From Malonomonas rubra (GTDB taxonomy: Bacteria; Desulfobacterota; Desulfuromonadia; Desulfuromonadales; Geopsychrobacteraceae): a stretch of 41,330 nt of DNA. The stretch is taken from contig NZ_QKAP01000033.1 of the NCBI RefSeq assembly GCF_003247215.1, positions 1-41,330 of the forward strand, read 5' to 3'. The position numbers and the translations under genes were made by a program. Below are positions 33,063 to 41,294 of this stretch, in pieces (the first letter of the stretch is position 1; every line of letters starts with the position of its first letter). The notes under the pieces are model-generated. The model was not told the DNA's origin. It did no database searches and saw nothing but the letters and a program-made list of their open reading frames with translations.

Positions 33063-34844
33063 TCCGGCAACGGTTCGGGGCAAAAGAATCGTAAAAATGC
33101 TCCCTTCGCCAAGATTGCTGGAGACCGAAACTTCGCCCCGGTGTGCCTGAGCGACATGCTTGACGATCGCTAGGCCGAGGCCGGTGCCGCCAAGGTTGCG
33201 GCTACGCGCCTGATCGACCCGGTAAAAACGCTCAAACAGACGGGACAAATGCTTTTCCGGAATGCCGCAACCGAAATCGCGCACCCGGATGGCTACTTGC
33301 TCTTTCAGCAACTCGGCTTCGAGCAGTACCCGCCCACCGGTATCGCTGTATTTGATCGCGTTGGTCAGCAGGTTGATGATTGCCTGTTCGAGTAACGGGG
33401 CATTGACCCGCACCTGCAAATCTTCAGGACAGGTAATTTCAAGTTCAATCTGCTGTTCGGCCAGCAGGCTATCACAGGCGGCACCTGAGCTCTCCAACAC
33501 CGGCAGCAGCTCTTCGACCTGCATCTCCCAACTTCCACCTATCACCCCCTGCTCAATCCGCGAGAGATCGAGCAGATCCTCGACCAGCGCGTTCAGCCGG
33601 TTGTTCTGCTTGAAGATGATTTCCAGAAAACGCTGGGTGGCCGGATCGGAAGAGTCATCATCAATGAGTGTCTCGACGGCACCACGAATAGCGGTGATCG
33701 GAGTCTTCAACTCGTGGGAGACATTGGCGACGAAATCGCGTCGCACCGATTCCAGCTGCCGCAGGCGGGTCAGGTCGTGCAAGACAATCAAGACGCCGAT
33801 CCGCTCCTTTCCGGCGCCCGTCAGCGGTGCGGCCTGAGCATGCAGGTAGCGCTGCTGCGGTCCGTGCAGAACCAGTTCTTCCTCGATCGGCTCCTCATGC
33901 ACCAGCGCCCGCCGGACAAAACGCTGCAATTCCGACTGGCGGATCACCTCTTGGATTGGCCTGCCCGGCTGCAGCTTGTTTGAAAGCTTGAACAGCTCGG
34001 CCGCCGCCGAATTCAAACGGATCACCCGCTCGTTGTTGTCAACCGCCACCAATCCTTCAATCATACAGCCGAGGATAGCTTCGATCTCACTACGCTGACC
34101 GATTTCCTGTTCAATCAGATCGGACAGTTTGACCGCCATCTGATTCATCGCCGCAGCCAACCGACAGCTCTCATCAGAACCGGCCTCTTCGAGGGTTACA
34201 GCAAAATCCCCTTGCGCAAAACGTTGTGCCCCAACCGTCATCTGCTCAAGCGGACGACTGATCCGCCGTGACAGGTACCAGCAGATTGGCGCAGCCAGCA
34301 AAGCGATTACCACCCCCCCACCGAGCAGCTTCCAGTAAATCGTCTGGAAGGTTCGATCGATATCGGCAAGCGGAATTGCCGTGCGCACGCAGCCGATCAA
34401 TTGATCTTGCTGATAGACCGGCAACGCAACGTACATCAAGGTCTGACCGAGGGTCCGGCTGAAACGGGTCGAGACCCCTTCGTTACCAGCAAAGGCTTGA
34501 AGAATCTCCGGACGCTGACCATGATTATCCATCAAGCGCGGATCTTCATCCGAATCGGCCAGTACCCGTCCATCAGCAAGAATGATGGTAATCCGCGTTC
34601 CGGAACGATCACCCAACCGGCTCACCATGTCCGTTAGCCAGACTTGGCGAACTTGATCAATATCTCCGGTCAACTGTTCAGCGATCAGCTGGGTCCTAGC
34701 GCGCAGTTCTTTGCTGGTCTGCTGATAATGAAAATCGCGCAGCTCGTTAAGCACAAACCAACTGACCGCCAGAATGACCAGTAAAATCAGAAACAGGTAA
34801 GCAGGGTAGAGCTGCCAGATCAGGCGGCGTCGTTTAAATTTCAT
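33048..34844 (-). CDS. phoR: phosphate-regulon sensor histidine kinase PhoR
   Basis: A 598-residue membrane sensor kinase. Helix 1 is at about 12-32, an extracytoplasmic domain runs to about 168, helix 2 is LLGGGVVIALLAAPICWYL, followed by HAMP (about 188-245), a PAS domain (about 250-365), and the HisKA domain with phospho-acceptor His377 (VSHELKTPITAIRGAVETL), then the ATP-binding N, G1 (RVRDFGCGIP) and G2 (GGTGLGLAIVKHV) boxes. Unlike E. coli PhoR it has a substantial sensor domain outside the membrane. Its start overlaps phoB by four bases. Position before pstS supports PhoR over other PAS-HAMP kinases. Confidence 0.93.
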   Translation of the reverse strand: MKFKRRRLIWQLYPAYLFLILLVILAVSWFVLNELRDFHYQQTSKELRARTQLIAEQLTGDIDQVRQVWLTDMVSRLGDRSGTRITIILADGRVLADSDEDPRLMDNHGQRPEILQAFAGNEGVSTRFSRTLGQTLMYVALPVYQQDQLIGCVRTAIPLADIDRTFQTIYWKLLGGGVVIALLAAPICWYLSRRISRPLEQMTVGAQRFAQGDFAVTLEEAGSDESCRLAAAMNQMAVKLSDLIEQEIGQRSEIEAILGCMIEGLVAVDNNERVIRLNSAAAELFKLSNKLQPGRPIQEVIRQSELQRFVRRALVHEEPIEEELVLHGPQQRYLHAQAAPLTGAGKERIGVLIVLHDLTRLRQLESVRRDFVANVSHELKTPITAIRGAVETLIDDDSSDPATQRFLEIIFKQNNRLNALVEDLLDLSRIEQGVIGGSWEMQVEELLPVLESSGAACDSLLAEQQIELEITCPEDLQVRVNAPLLEQAIINLLTNAIKYSDTGGRVLLEAELLKEQVAIRVRDFGCGIPEKHLSRLFERFYRVDQARSRNLGGTGLGLAIVKHVAQAHRGEVSVSSNLGEGSIFTILLPRTVAGRNSE

Positions 34845-35539
34845 AATGTTTCCCGGAAGCGGTAACCGACTCCGCGGACGGTTTCGATATAGGCTCCGCA
34901 GCCCCCCAGCTTTTTCCGCAAACCGGCAATTTGGACGTCGACGGCCCGATCGGTCACCGCATAATCTTCGCCACGGACCGCGTTGACGATCTGGTAGCGG
35001 GTTAACACCCAGCCGGGACGATGGGCCAAAGCGACCAGCACCCGAAACTCGGTATAGGTTAACTCGACGATGTCGCCGGAAACCTTCACGATATTTCGCC
35101 CAAGGTGGATCTGCAACTCCCCAAAGACAATCACTTCATTCTGGTCAAAATTATCAACGTCCCTGTTGCGGCGTAAAACCGTCTGAATCCTTGCCAATAG
35201 AATCTTGATGCTGAACGGCTTGGTCATGTAATCATCAGCACCCAGCTCGAGGCCTTTGACCACATCCGCTTCTTCACCACGCGCCGTAAGCATAATAATT
35301 GGTAACTTTGCTGTCTGCTCTTTCGCGCGCAGCTGTCTACAGATATCGAGGCCGCCAATGCCGGGCAACATTAAATCTAGGAGCAGCAAGTCGGGCTGAT
35401 TCTCTTTGATCTTCTGCAACCCTTCTTCGCCGTCAGAAGCACACTCAACCTGGTAACCGACCTTGAGCAGGTTAAAATGCAGCAGGGCGAGGATATCTTC
35501 CTCATCCTCAACGACAAGGATCGTTTTATTTTCACCCAT
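34841..35539 (-). CDS. phoB: phosphate-regulon response regulator PhoB
   Basis: A 232-residue OmpR/PhoB-type regulator. Receiver domain with acidic pocket VVEDEEDI, phosphorylatable Asp55 (LLLLDLMLPG) and Lys in MTKPFS; winged-helix DNA-binding domain ending KLGGCGAYIETVRGVGYRF. GTGAGG six bases before the ATG at 35539 decides the start over an in-frame codon at 35551. It is the first gene of phoBR and should activate pstS through the repeat at 32979-32995. Confidence 0.95.
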   Translation of the reverse strand: MGENKTILVVEDEEDILALLHFNLLKVGYQVECASDGEEGLQKIKENQPDLLLLDLMLPGIGGLDICRQLRAKEQTAKLPIIMLTARGEEADVVKGLELGADDYMTKPFSIKILLARIQTVLRRNRDVDNFDQNEVIVFGELQIHLGRNIVKVSGDIVELTYTEFRVLVALAHRPGWVLTRYQIVNAVRGEDYAVTDRAVDVQIAGLRKKLGGCGAYIETVRGVGYRFRETL

Positions 35540-35662
35540 TAAAAACCTCACATTCTTCTTAGCGTAATTTCGCTGTAAGTTCGCTTAATATTGTTAGCGT
35601 TATGTGAGCAAGAGCTTAATTTTCTCATCTTCCAGACAAAAGAATCAAATCTAGCACGATTT

Positions 35663-35705
35663 GCCGCAAAAAAAACAAGGGCTCTCTTTTTAAGAGAGCC
35701 CTTGT
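35663..35705 (-). terminator. strong intrinsic terminator of the candidate small RNA
   Basis: Fourteen-pair stem with a three-base loop and a T8 run on the minus strand. The plus-strand side is followed by TAATTT, much weaker. Confidence 0.88.
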
Positions 35706-35741
35706 AATTTATGTCTTTGGAATTGGGGATAATTTGTCCGA
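35663..35741 (-). ncRNA. candidate small RNA upstream of phoB
   Basis: A 14-pair perfect hairpin (ACAAGGGCTCTCTT at 35675-35688 with its complement at 35692-35705, loop of three) is followed on the minus strand by eight T residues. No gene ends before it on this strand for more than 1.5 kb. About 50 bases upstream lies TATACT (35753-35748), a -10-like box, so a transcript of about 78 bases is predicted. It would end about 120 bases before phoB. The open frame of 71 codons overlapping it (35548-35763) is not gene-like. Confidence 0.55.
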
Positions 35742-35747
35742 AAATTA

Positions 35748-35776
35748 AGTATAAGATCGCCACTTTTGTCTGTGTT
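35748..35776 (-). promoter_or_regulatory. promoter candidate for the small RNA
   Basis: TATACT (-10, minus strand 35753-35748) with AACACA 17 bases upstream as a weak -35 (three of six). A CTAACA, the same core as in the Pho-box-like repeat before pstS, overlaps the -35 region (35778-35773), which hints at PhoB control. Confidence 0.4.
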
Positions 35777-35938
35777 AGACACCCTTGATAACATTCAGCA
35801 TAGTGCTAAAGTCTTAGGAAATGGGTAAAGGTTTATGAGAGGAAGGGGCCGCTTGTTTATTCGTCAAGCAAGCAACGTACCGTGGGAAAACTTCAGGTCT
35901 TTCGCCATCAAATAAGTTGGTTGAAGAAGGAGGGGCTT

Positions 35939-36151
35939 ATGAAAATCCCTGTCATATTTAAAGGTGGTAAGAAGCGATCTCTTAGCAAGGCCCAACTGGA
36001 CTGTTGGCTGTCTGCGGGGCTAGTTTCATCTTTTATGCGATCTGATGGTTGGGTGGAAATCGACCGTGATAAATTGCGCAATAGTAGTGGCCCTTTTGTG
36101 GGAGAAGATCGTCGCACACATGGACCATTTACGGAAGAATATTGGTATTAA
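35939..36151 (+). CDS. small protein of unknown function, Geobacter-style
   Basis: A 70-residue protein with GGAGG six bases before the ATG (35939), so it is very probably expressed. The N-terminal half (MKIPVIFKGGKKRSLSKAQL) and SDGWVEIDRDKLR suggest a small beta-rich domain; the tail GPFVGEDRRTHGPF resembles the 'GPERR' tails of many short Geobacter proteins. I know of no function. A longer frame from 35882 is less likely given the ribosome site. A bidirectional terminator follows at 36246-36284. Confidence 0.75.
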   Translation: MKIPVIFKGGKKRSLSKAQLDCWLSAGLVSSFMRSDGWVEIDRDKLRNSSGPFVGEDRRTHGPFTEEYWY

Positions 36152-36245
36152 ATTATATGGCTCTAGACTAGTTAACATAAAAAAATATGGAGTTTTAGTT
36201 TTGTTGGGTTTGTCGCCATCCAGACCGCCAATTACCAATAGTAGT

Positions 36246-36284
36246 GACATAAATAAGCCCCGGTCATCGTCGGGGTATTTATGT
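36246..36284. terminator. bidirectional terminator
   Basis: ACATAAATA then GCCCCG, an eight-base loop, CGGGG and TATTTATGT form a long stem with A/T-rich base on both sides. It closes the 35939-36151 transcript. Confidence 0.8.
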
Positions 36285-36407
36285 TTCGAGTTACTTTGGC
36301 GTTGAGCCGGTTCATACTTTTGAATCCGGCATATCATTTATTTTCTCCACCACCTTGACTTCACATCAAGTTCTGATATTTCGTTTAATATAATCTCGGA
36401 AGTGAAT

Positions 36408-36541
36408 AATCCCGAAAAAGCCAATCCTTCCGTGAGGGGGGGGAGCGGAAAGCTACGGATCTTTAAGGGCAAAGATGGCCGAGCTGCCGAAGGATATCGA
36501 TCCTGGGTGTGCTCGGTCATTGTATTGTGTGACCTGCACCT
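36408..36541 (+). promoter_or_regulatory. GEMM-family (cyclic dinucleotide class I) riboswitch
   Basis: The aptamer (about 36408-36493) shows the GEMM layout: AAAAAGCC, then a hairpin CCTTCC-GTGA-GGGGGG with a GNRA tetraloop, then GGAAAGCTACGG (matching the conserved 'GCAAAGCxACGG' joint), and AAGATGGCCGAGCTGCCGAA (matching the 3' 'GCCxxGxUGCCGA' receptor arm). Downstream, AGGAT-ATCG-ATCCT and a GGTCA...TGACC hairpin (36515-36534, extended by GGTG/CACC) followed by a T-rich stretch could be the expression platform. The base aligned with ligand position 20 seems to be A, which in Geobacter variants favours 3',3'-cGAMP over c-di-GMP; the alignment is by eye. Controls the tetraheme cytochrome 30 bases downstream. 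Confidence 0.8.
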
Positions 36542-36572
36542 CTTACTTTCTTTGCTGGAAAGGGAGGTGACC

Positions 36573-37076
36573 ATGAAGCATTTATTCCCGCTAGCTGTTT
36601 TGATGTTTCTTATGGCATTCACTGTTTTGGAGGGAAGGGAGAATGAAGGGCTGGCAAACACTCACTCCGTTATTGCAACTTGCATATCTCTGGAGGATTT
36701 TACCTGTAGTGGTATGTGCGCCTTTTGCCATACTCCTTCTGCTTCGTTGTCGGAGTTTTATACCAAGCTTTATCAAGATGGCGATGCTGAACTTTGCAAA
36801 CCTTGCCATGTAGAAACAGCAGTTTTCCATAATTCCAATTTCCTGTCTTACGGGAACCACCCTTCGCAAATTGTTTATAATCCGCAGGAAGGTCAAAAAC
36901 TTAAACCGGTTACCAGCGTCCCGTTGTTTTGTGCAGGTGGGGTATTCACCGACATCCAGTCCGGACCTTGCAAGATGTTGTGTTCAACATGCCACGATGC
37001 CCATAAGGATTCTTCAAAGAGTCTGAGAATCGATAACAATGGTTCCGCCTGGTGTAAAGACTGTCATGACCTGTAA
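36573..37076 (+). CDS. tetraheme c-type cytochrome
   Basis: A 167-residue exported protein with a Sec signal (LFPLAVLMFLMAFTVLEG) and four heme c attachment motifs: CAFCH, CKPCH, CSTCH and CKDCH. Two or more extra His residues (HSN, GNHPSQ, DAH) could be distal ligands. It should sit in the periplasm and carry electrons. A very strong ribosome site (GGGAGGTGACC) precedes the ATG at 36573. An apparent longer frame from 36402 runs through the riboswitch and is not coding. Expression is predicted to respond to a cyclic dinucleotide, as for several Geobacter cytochromes in extracellular electron transfer. Nothing further was seen in 37077-37250. Confidence 0.9.
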   Translation: MKHLFPLAVLMFLMAFTVLEGRENEGLANTHSVIATCISLEDFTCSGMCAFCHTPSASLSEFYTKLYQDGDAELCKPCHVETAVFHNSNFLSYGNHPSQIVYNPQEGQKLKPVTSVPLFCAGGVFTDIQSGPCKMLCSTCHDAHKDSSKSLRIDNNGSAWCKDCHDL

Positions 37077-37250
37077 ATCTGGTTAACCGAGCTTTTCCGA
37101 CCTAATATTTTTATGAAACACGCTACTCGTCAGAATCTTTTTAAGTGCATTATGGTTGGCGAAGTTGACATTTTCGGGTTTCGAAATTCGTGACTTAAAC
37201 CCCATGTCGATCGATTACCTCTGCTCCTACATTATTGACTGCCACTCTGA

Positions 37251-37652
37251 TCATTTCCCCGAGGCCCGGTCGAGGGCTGCTTGTGCCCCTTTGTCGTCTC
37301 CTTGGTTTCTTCGTGCTTCGGCGATGAGCCGCCAGTTTTTTTCTCGCATCGAGCGGTTGCCCTCAGCGAGAGCATTTGATTTCGCGGCCATATTTTCCGC
37401 TTGCTGATAGCGTCCCTGAGCGATCCGCACTTGAGCCAACTCCTGCCACAAGGCAGGATTAAGCGGCTCGATTCGCATGGCTCGTTCCAGCGATGCACCT
37501 GCCTGGTCTAACTGGCCAGCGGTGATCTGGTTGTTGGCCTGATCCAACAAGGAAAGTACCGCTCGGTTCTGCGAGGGGCTCGGCGGCAGGAGTGCACAGC
37601 TCGCCAGCAGCAGACTGGCTGCCAGTAAAGGAAATAGACGTTTCGTTGTCAT
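37251..37652 (-). CDS. TPR-containing lipoprotein
   Basis: A 133-residue lipoprotein with lipobox LLASC (Cys19) and two or three TPR-like helical repeats (AGQLDQAGASLERAMRIEPL, AQGRYQQAENMAAKSNALAE). Its ATG overlaps the PBP1B stop (ATGA), so the two are translationally coupled, pointing to a role at the cell wall, perhaps as a partner of PBP1B. The pair of a class A PBP and a lipoprotein partner is a common theme, but this is not LpoB by sequence. Confidence 0.82.
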   Translation of the reverse strand: MTTKRLFPLLAASLLLASCALLPPSPSQNRAVLSLLDQANNQITAGQLDQAGASLERAMRIEPLNPALWQELAQVRIAQGRYQQAENMAAKSNALAEGNRSMREKNWRLIAEARRNQGDDKGAQAALDRASGK

Positions 37653-39940
37653 CGGTCGAATATCCTTTCGAACCAGCCTTTTATCGATTTGCCAACCGAG
37701 GGCCTACTGCAGGGGGCGAACTCGGTCGGCGCCGAACCAGTAACAAAAGGCAGTTTGATTGCGTCACGGCACCCTGCTCCGCTGCGCAACCCCGAGACCG
37801 GATCGACCCAGATTTGCTCGACATTCTCCGGTTCCGGTAGGATCAGCGGTTCGGGGTTCAGGTCAGCCATCATTGTCCCCCATACGGACATGGCGCCGGA
37901 GGCGCCGGTAAGGCTGGTCGGCTGATTGTCATCGCGGCCGACCCAGGCCACCGCTAGGTGATCCCCGGTAATGCCGGCGAACCAACTATCACGGAAATTA
38001 TCGGTGGTCCCGGTCTTTCCGGCGACCTCCAGCGCTGACGGTAAATAGGAACCGAGGTTGGACGCTGTTCCCCGCCTAACGACCTCCTGCATCGCAACGG
38101 TCACCAGGTAGGTTGGTGCACCCTCTACGACCTGCTCGACTACAAGCGGATAGCGCTGCAACGGTTTCCCCTCTGCGGTCAGGATCTCGCGGATCGCTTT
38201 TAGGGGGGCATTGAAACCGCCGCTGGCGATGGTTTGATAAATTTGGGTGACCTCCAGGGGGGACAGAGGGGTTGCACCGAGCATGCTCGAAGCGTACTCT
38301 GGAACTTCACGAGCCAAGCCGAACTGTTTCAGGTTGGACATCACTTTGGAGACACCGAGCTTAAGGCCGAGGCGGACGGTGGAGACATTGTATGAGTTGC
38401 TCAGGGACTCCAGCAGAGTTACTTCGCCGTGGAATTTTTGGTCATAATTCTCCGGAGCCCAGTCTTTGGTACCCGGCTGTTGCAACACCAGCGGACTGTC
38501 GTCCAGCCGCGTCATCAGAGTGTAGCGTTCCGGATACTGCAGGGCGGTGAGGTAGATGATCGGTTTAATCAGCGAGCCGATCGGTCTTCGGGCGTCGAGA
38601 GCCCGATTGAAGCCTTCAAAGCGCGGATCACGTCCACCCACCACCGCCTGAACTTCGGCATTCTGTGTGCTAGTGACCAACAGCGCCCCCTGCAGGCTAT
38701 TCGGCTGGATGCCGCGGGCTTTTTCCAGCTGGGGTAGGCGCCTGCTTAAGGCGCGTTCGGCGGCACGCTGGACTCTGGGGTCGAAGGTGGTGAAGATCTG
38801 CAATCCTTCCGAGCGCAGGTCCTCGTCACGGTAATCCTGCCGCAACTGGCGATGTACTAGGTTGAGGAACGCTGGATAGGGTGAGGTGCCGCGGGACTGT
38901 CGCTCAACCACGCCAAGAGGTTCCGCCTGAGCCGCGATCAGCATTCCCTCGGTGATAAAAGCTTCATCAGCCATCACTCTCAGTACCAGGTTGCGCCGCT
39001 GTAGAGCGCGCTGCGGGTTGCTGCGCGGATTATAGTAGGATGGCCCTTTAAGCATTCCCACCAGCAGGGCCGCCTCGTGAAGGTCGAGTTGACTCACCGG
39101 TTTGGCGAAAAAGAAACGACTGGCCAGGCCGAAACCGTTAATCGAGCGGTCGCCGTCCTGACCCAGATAGACCTCGTTGAGGTAGGTTTCGAGGATTTCC
39201 AGTTTATCGTAATGCAGTTCCAGCAGCAAAGCCATTACCATCTCAGTCAGCTTGCGCTGCAGGGTGCGTTCAGCACTCAGGTAGAAATTTTTAACCAGCT
39301 GTTGGGTTAGGGTGCTTCCCCCCTGCACGCTGTCTCCTGTCGAAGTGGCGACGATGGCCCGACCAATGCCTCTCAGATCGATACCGCAATGGGAGAAAAA
39401 CCGCCGATCCTCCACGGCGATCAAGGCATCGAGAACTGGGTCGGAGACTTGATCCAGTTTCACCAGCACCCGATCTTCTTTCTTGTCGGGATAGATCCCG
39501 CCGATGAGGGCCGGGTCAAGGCGCACCAGAGGCAGGGGCTTTTTACTGGTCCTGTCACTCAGGCGCTGCACGCGATCGCCGGAGAAGAGAATACGCAGAC
39601 TGAGAGACTCTTGAAACCCGTCTCCGAAGGGGAACGGCCGGCTGACAAGGTCGAGGGTGCGGTTGTTCCAGCAGTAGCTGCCAGGCTCCTCCGGGGAAGC
39701 CGTTTCGCGGTAACCGAGGAGGGTAAGCTCAGCGTTCATCTCCGTGACCGTTAATTTCAGGCCGGGGTATAGTTCGAGCGGGCGGGCATAAACTTTGGCC
39801 GGCAACTCCCAGCGCTTGCCTTCAAAACGTTCGCGAACGGCGAAATCGAGGTAGAGGGTGTAGCTGGCAGCCAGTAGCAATCCGGCAAGCACGATTTTGA
39901 TAAGCAGCCTCTTGCTAGGGCGCAATCCGGTTGCCTGCAT
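37649..39940 (-). CDS. mrcB: penicillin-binding protein 1B (bifunctional PBP, class A)
   Basis: A 763-residue bifunctional peptidoglycan synthase. A short cytoplasmic tail and one membrane helix (LIKIVLAGLLLAASYTLYL) lead to a UB2H-like domain (about 60-150), the glycosyltransferase domain with catalytic Glu177 (EDRRFFSHCGID) and GGSTLTQQLVKNFYL, and the transpeptidase domain with Ser456 (GSLIKP), SNS at 514-516 and KTGTT at 642-646. The UB2H domain separates PBP1B from PBP1A. Its last codons overlap the TPR lipoprotein gene. The LpoA-like protein at 2160-4049 may be an activator of a PBP of this class. Confidence 0.95.
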   Translation of the reverse strand: MQATGLRPSKRLLIKIVLAGLLLAASYTLYLDFAVRERFEGKRWELPAKVYARPLELYPGLKLTVTEMNAELTLLGYRETASPEEPGSYCWNNRTLDLVSRPFPFGDGFQESLSLRILFSGDRVQRLSDRTSKKPLPLVRLDPALIGGIYPDKKEDRVLVKLDQVSDPVLDALIAVEDRRFFSHCGIDLRGIGRAIVATSTGDSVQGGSTLTQQLVKNFYLSAERTLQRKLTEMVMALLLELHYDKLEILETYLNEVYLGQDGDRSINGFGLASRFFFAKPVSQLDLHEAALLVGMLKGPSYYNPRSNPQRALQRRNLVLRVMADEAFITEGMLIAAQAEPLGVVERQSRGTSPYPAFLNLVHRQLRQDYRDEDLRSEGLQIFTTFDPRVQRAAERALSRRLPQLEKARGIQPNSLQGALLVTSTQNAEVQAVVGGRDPRFEGFNRALDARRPIGSLIKPIIYLTALQYPERYTLMTRLDDSPLVLQQPGTKDWAPENYDQKFHGEVTLLESLSNSYNVSTVRLGLKLGVSKVMSNLKQFGLAREVPEYASSMLGATPLSPLEVTQIYQTIASGGFNAPLKAIREILTAEGKPLQRYPLVVEQVVEGAPTYLVTVAMQEVVRRGTASNLGSYLPSALEVAGKTGTTDNFRDSWFAGITGDHLAVAWVGRDDNQPTSLTGASGAMSVWGTMMADLNPEPLILPEPENVEQIWVDPVSGLRSGAGCRDAIKLPFVTGSAPTEFAPCSRPSVGKSIKGWFERIFDR

Positions 39941-40010
39941 TTGTTCTGATATTCATAGACGAGTTACTTTTCATTTTAGTGAACCTTGGGCAGTCAACTA
40001 AAATTCAGCT

Positions 40011-40049
40011 GAGTGCGATCTAAGTATTTTACGCTAATCTGAGTGCGTT
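40011..40049. repeat. pair of CTGAGTGCG repeats in the gap 39941-40263
   Basis: CTGAGTGCG occurs at about 40011 and about 40040. They lie in a gene-free stretch upstream of mrcB. A short GGTC...GACC stem with six T residues follows at 40159-40177. No coding frame is convincing in this gap. Confidence 0.3.
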
Positions 40050-40218
40050 GCAAGCCTCATTTATCAACATGATAGACAGGGAGAATGAAGAGGACTCCAG
40101 AGAGAAGGTCAAGAGAATAATTCGTTAGGGTCAAAGGCTGATTGCAGGTTGCAGATCTGGTCGAATAGACCTTTTTTCGCGTCTCGATTATCGTAATCTT
40201 TATGAGGCATAATAGAAA

Positions 40219-40262
40219 AGAAACGGGCAGGTGAGGCAATAATACCTTCCTGCCCGTTTTCT
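40219..40262. terminator. terminator of the methyltransferase gene
   Basis: AAACGGGCAGG (40221-40231) and CCTGCCCGTTT (40249-40259) form an 11-pair stem with A/T-rich flanks on both sides, directly after the methyltransferase stop. Works on the minus strand and possibly both. Confidence 0.85.
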
Positions 40263-40263
40263 A

Positions 40264-40833
40264 TTAACGAGTTTTTCTGAATTTCAGCAGATAATTGAAA
40301 TCTCCAATTTCATCGTAGGATATTTTTTCAAATCCTAAAGGAAGGACCAGTTCGCTGACTTCAACCTCATCGATCCTAATGTTGTTAGGTGGGCCTGGTC
40401 CGTCATCCAGTTTCTTGAACTCAATAATGTTGAAGCACCCGTCAGGTTTTAGAACGCGAGCAACTTCTTCGATTACATTTGGTCGGGTCGAGTGTGGCAA
40501 ATCGTGAAGCGCCGTTGCTATCAAGCAGGAATCGATAGAGGAATCTGGTAACGGAAAAGGAGTTGTGGCATCTGCTTGAATGGCCTCGATATTATCAATT
40601 TCTCTTTTTGCAGCCACCTGCCTCAGGCTTTCTAAGCCTTCCTTCCAAAGGTCTAGAGCGTAAATCCGACCACTCGCGGAGATGAAATTGGTTGCCTGCA
40701 GGCTGTAATTGCCAATACCGCAAGCCAGGTCGAGAAAATGGGTGTCCGGTTGTAAATCGAGAATGGTGAAAGTTTTCTCTACATCAATAAGGTTGAAGCT
40801 GCTTTTCCCGGCAGCAACTAGCTTGTTGTTCAT
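40264..40833 (-). CDS. class I SAM-dependent methyltransferase
   Basis: A 189-residue enzyme of the Rossmann methyltransferase superfamily. Motif I is HFLDLACGIGNYSLQA, the acidic residue after strand 2 is in YALDLW, motif II is EAIQADATTPFPLPDSSID, and post motifs include HDLPHSTRPNVIEEVARVLK (Methyltransf_11 type). I place the start at the ATG at 40833 because AGGAG lies nine bases before it; an ATG at 40842 would overlap that site. Substrate unknown; the branch includes small-molecule and metalloid methyltransferases. Single gene with its own terminator. Confidence 0.85.
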   Translation of the reverse strand: MNNKLVAAGKSSFNLIDVEKTFTILDLQPDTHFLDLACGIGNYSLQATNFISASGRIYALDLWKEGLESLRQVAAKREIDNIEAIQADATTPFPLPDSSIDSCLIATALHDLPHSTRPNVIEEVARVLKPDGCFNIIEFKKLDDGPGPPNNIRIDEVEVSELVLPLGFEKISYDEIGDFNYLLKFRKTR

Positions 40834-41048
40834 AGTGTTCATCTCCTGAAGAAAAAGTGGATATGCGAAAAATAATATATTATTGCTGATCGTCAAGGAA
40901 GGGTAATGATTCGTAATTAGTTCAATTAGGTAATATAGAGTCTCATATACGTAGGTAGCGGTTTGAGGAGATCGATCTGATGCAGGTTTTGGTACGCTGA
41001 CCGTTCGGATTTGAAATTTGGGCCTATTTCGTGTCGAACAGAAGGCAC

Positions 41049-41078
41049 AAAAAAACCAGCTAAAAAGCTGGCTTTTTT
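41049..41078. terminator. intrinsic terminator, orphan
   Basis: CCAGCT (41056-41061), a four-base A loop, AGCTGG (41066-41071) and a C-T6 run on the plus strand, with an A-run on the other side. No gene is seen ending just before it. A short frame on the plus strand (ATG at 40980, six codons) is not convincing. Otherwise 40897-41330 holds no gene that I can support. Confidence 0.65.
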
Positions 41079-41218
41079 GAACGCCCCTAGATGGAACGAG
41101 TTTAAAATTTGCGGAGCAGATTGGAATATAACAAACTTTCTAAATATTTGAAATAATGGTTAATTAATAATATAAATATCAATTGTTACCCCTAGATGCT
41201 TCCTGCTTTTATATATCA

Positions 41219-41294
41219 CTGCTTATTCTGATGAATACCATCCATCAGTTCTTGCCTAATCCAGTCCAGCGATTGTTGGGGAATTCCTTCCGCC
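41219..41294 (-). other. possible short ORF or gene remnant at the right edge
   Basis: The minus strand carries a frame reading EGIPQQSLDWIRQELMDGIH and ending NKQ then TGA, opening at a TTG after two in-frame stops. The peptide looks protein-like, as an amphipathic C-terminal helix would, and could be the tail of a frameshifted gene extending beyond the window. Family not recognised. Confidence 0.2.

Noticed and set aside
35540-35600. Pho-box upstream of phoB
   Set aside because: CTTACA and ATTACG at an 11-base period can be found, but the match is too loose to claim autoregulation from sequence alone.
35548-35763. 71-codon minus-strand frame upstream of phoB
   Set aside because: It spans a near-perfect terminator hairpin and A/T-rich non-coding sequence, so a small RNA plus terminator explains the region better.
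36402-36572. N-terminal extension of the cytochrome frame
   Set aside because: The extension covers the GEMM aptamer; the strong ribosome site and signal peptide place the start at 36573.
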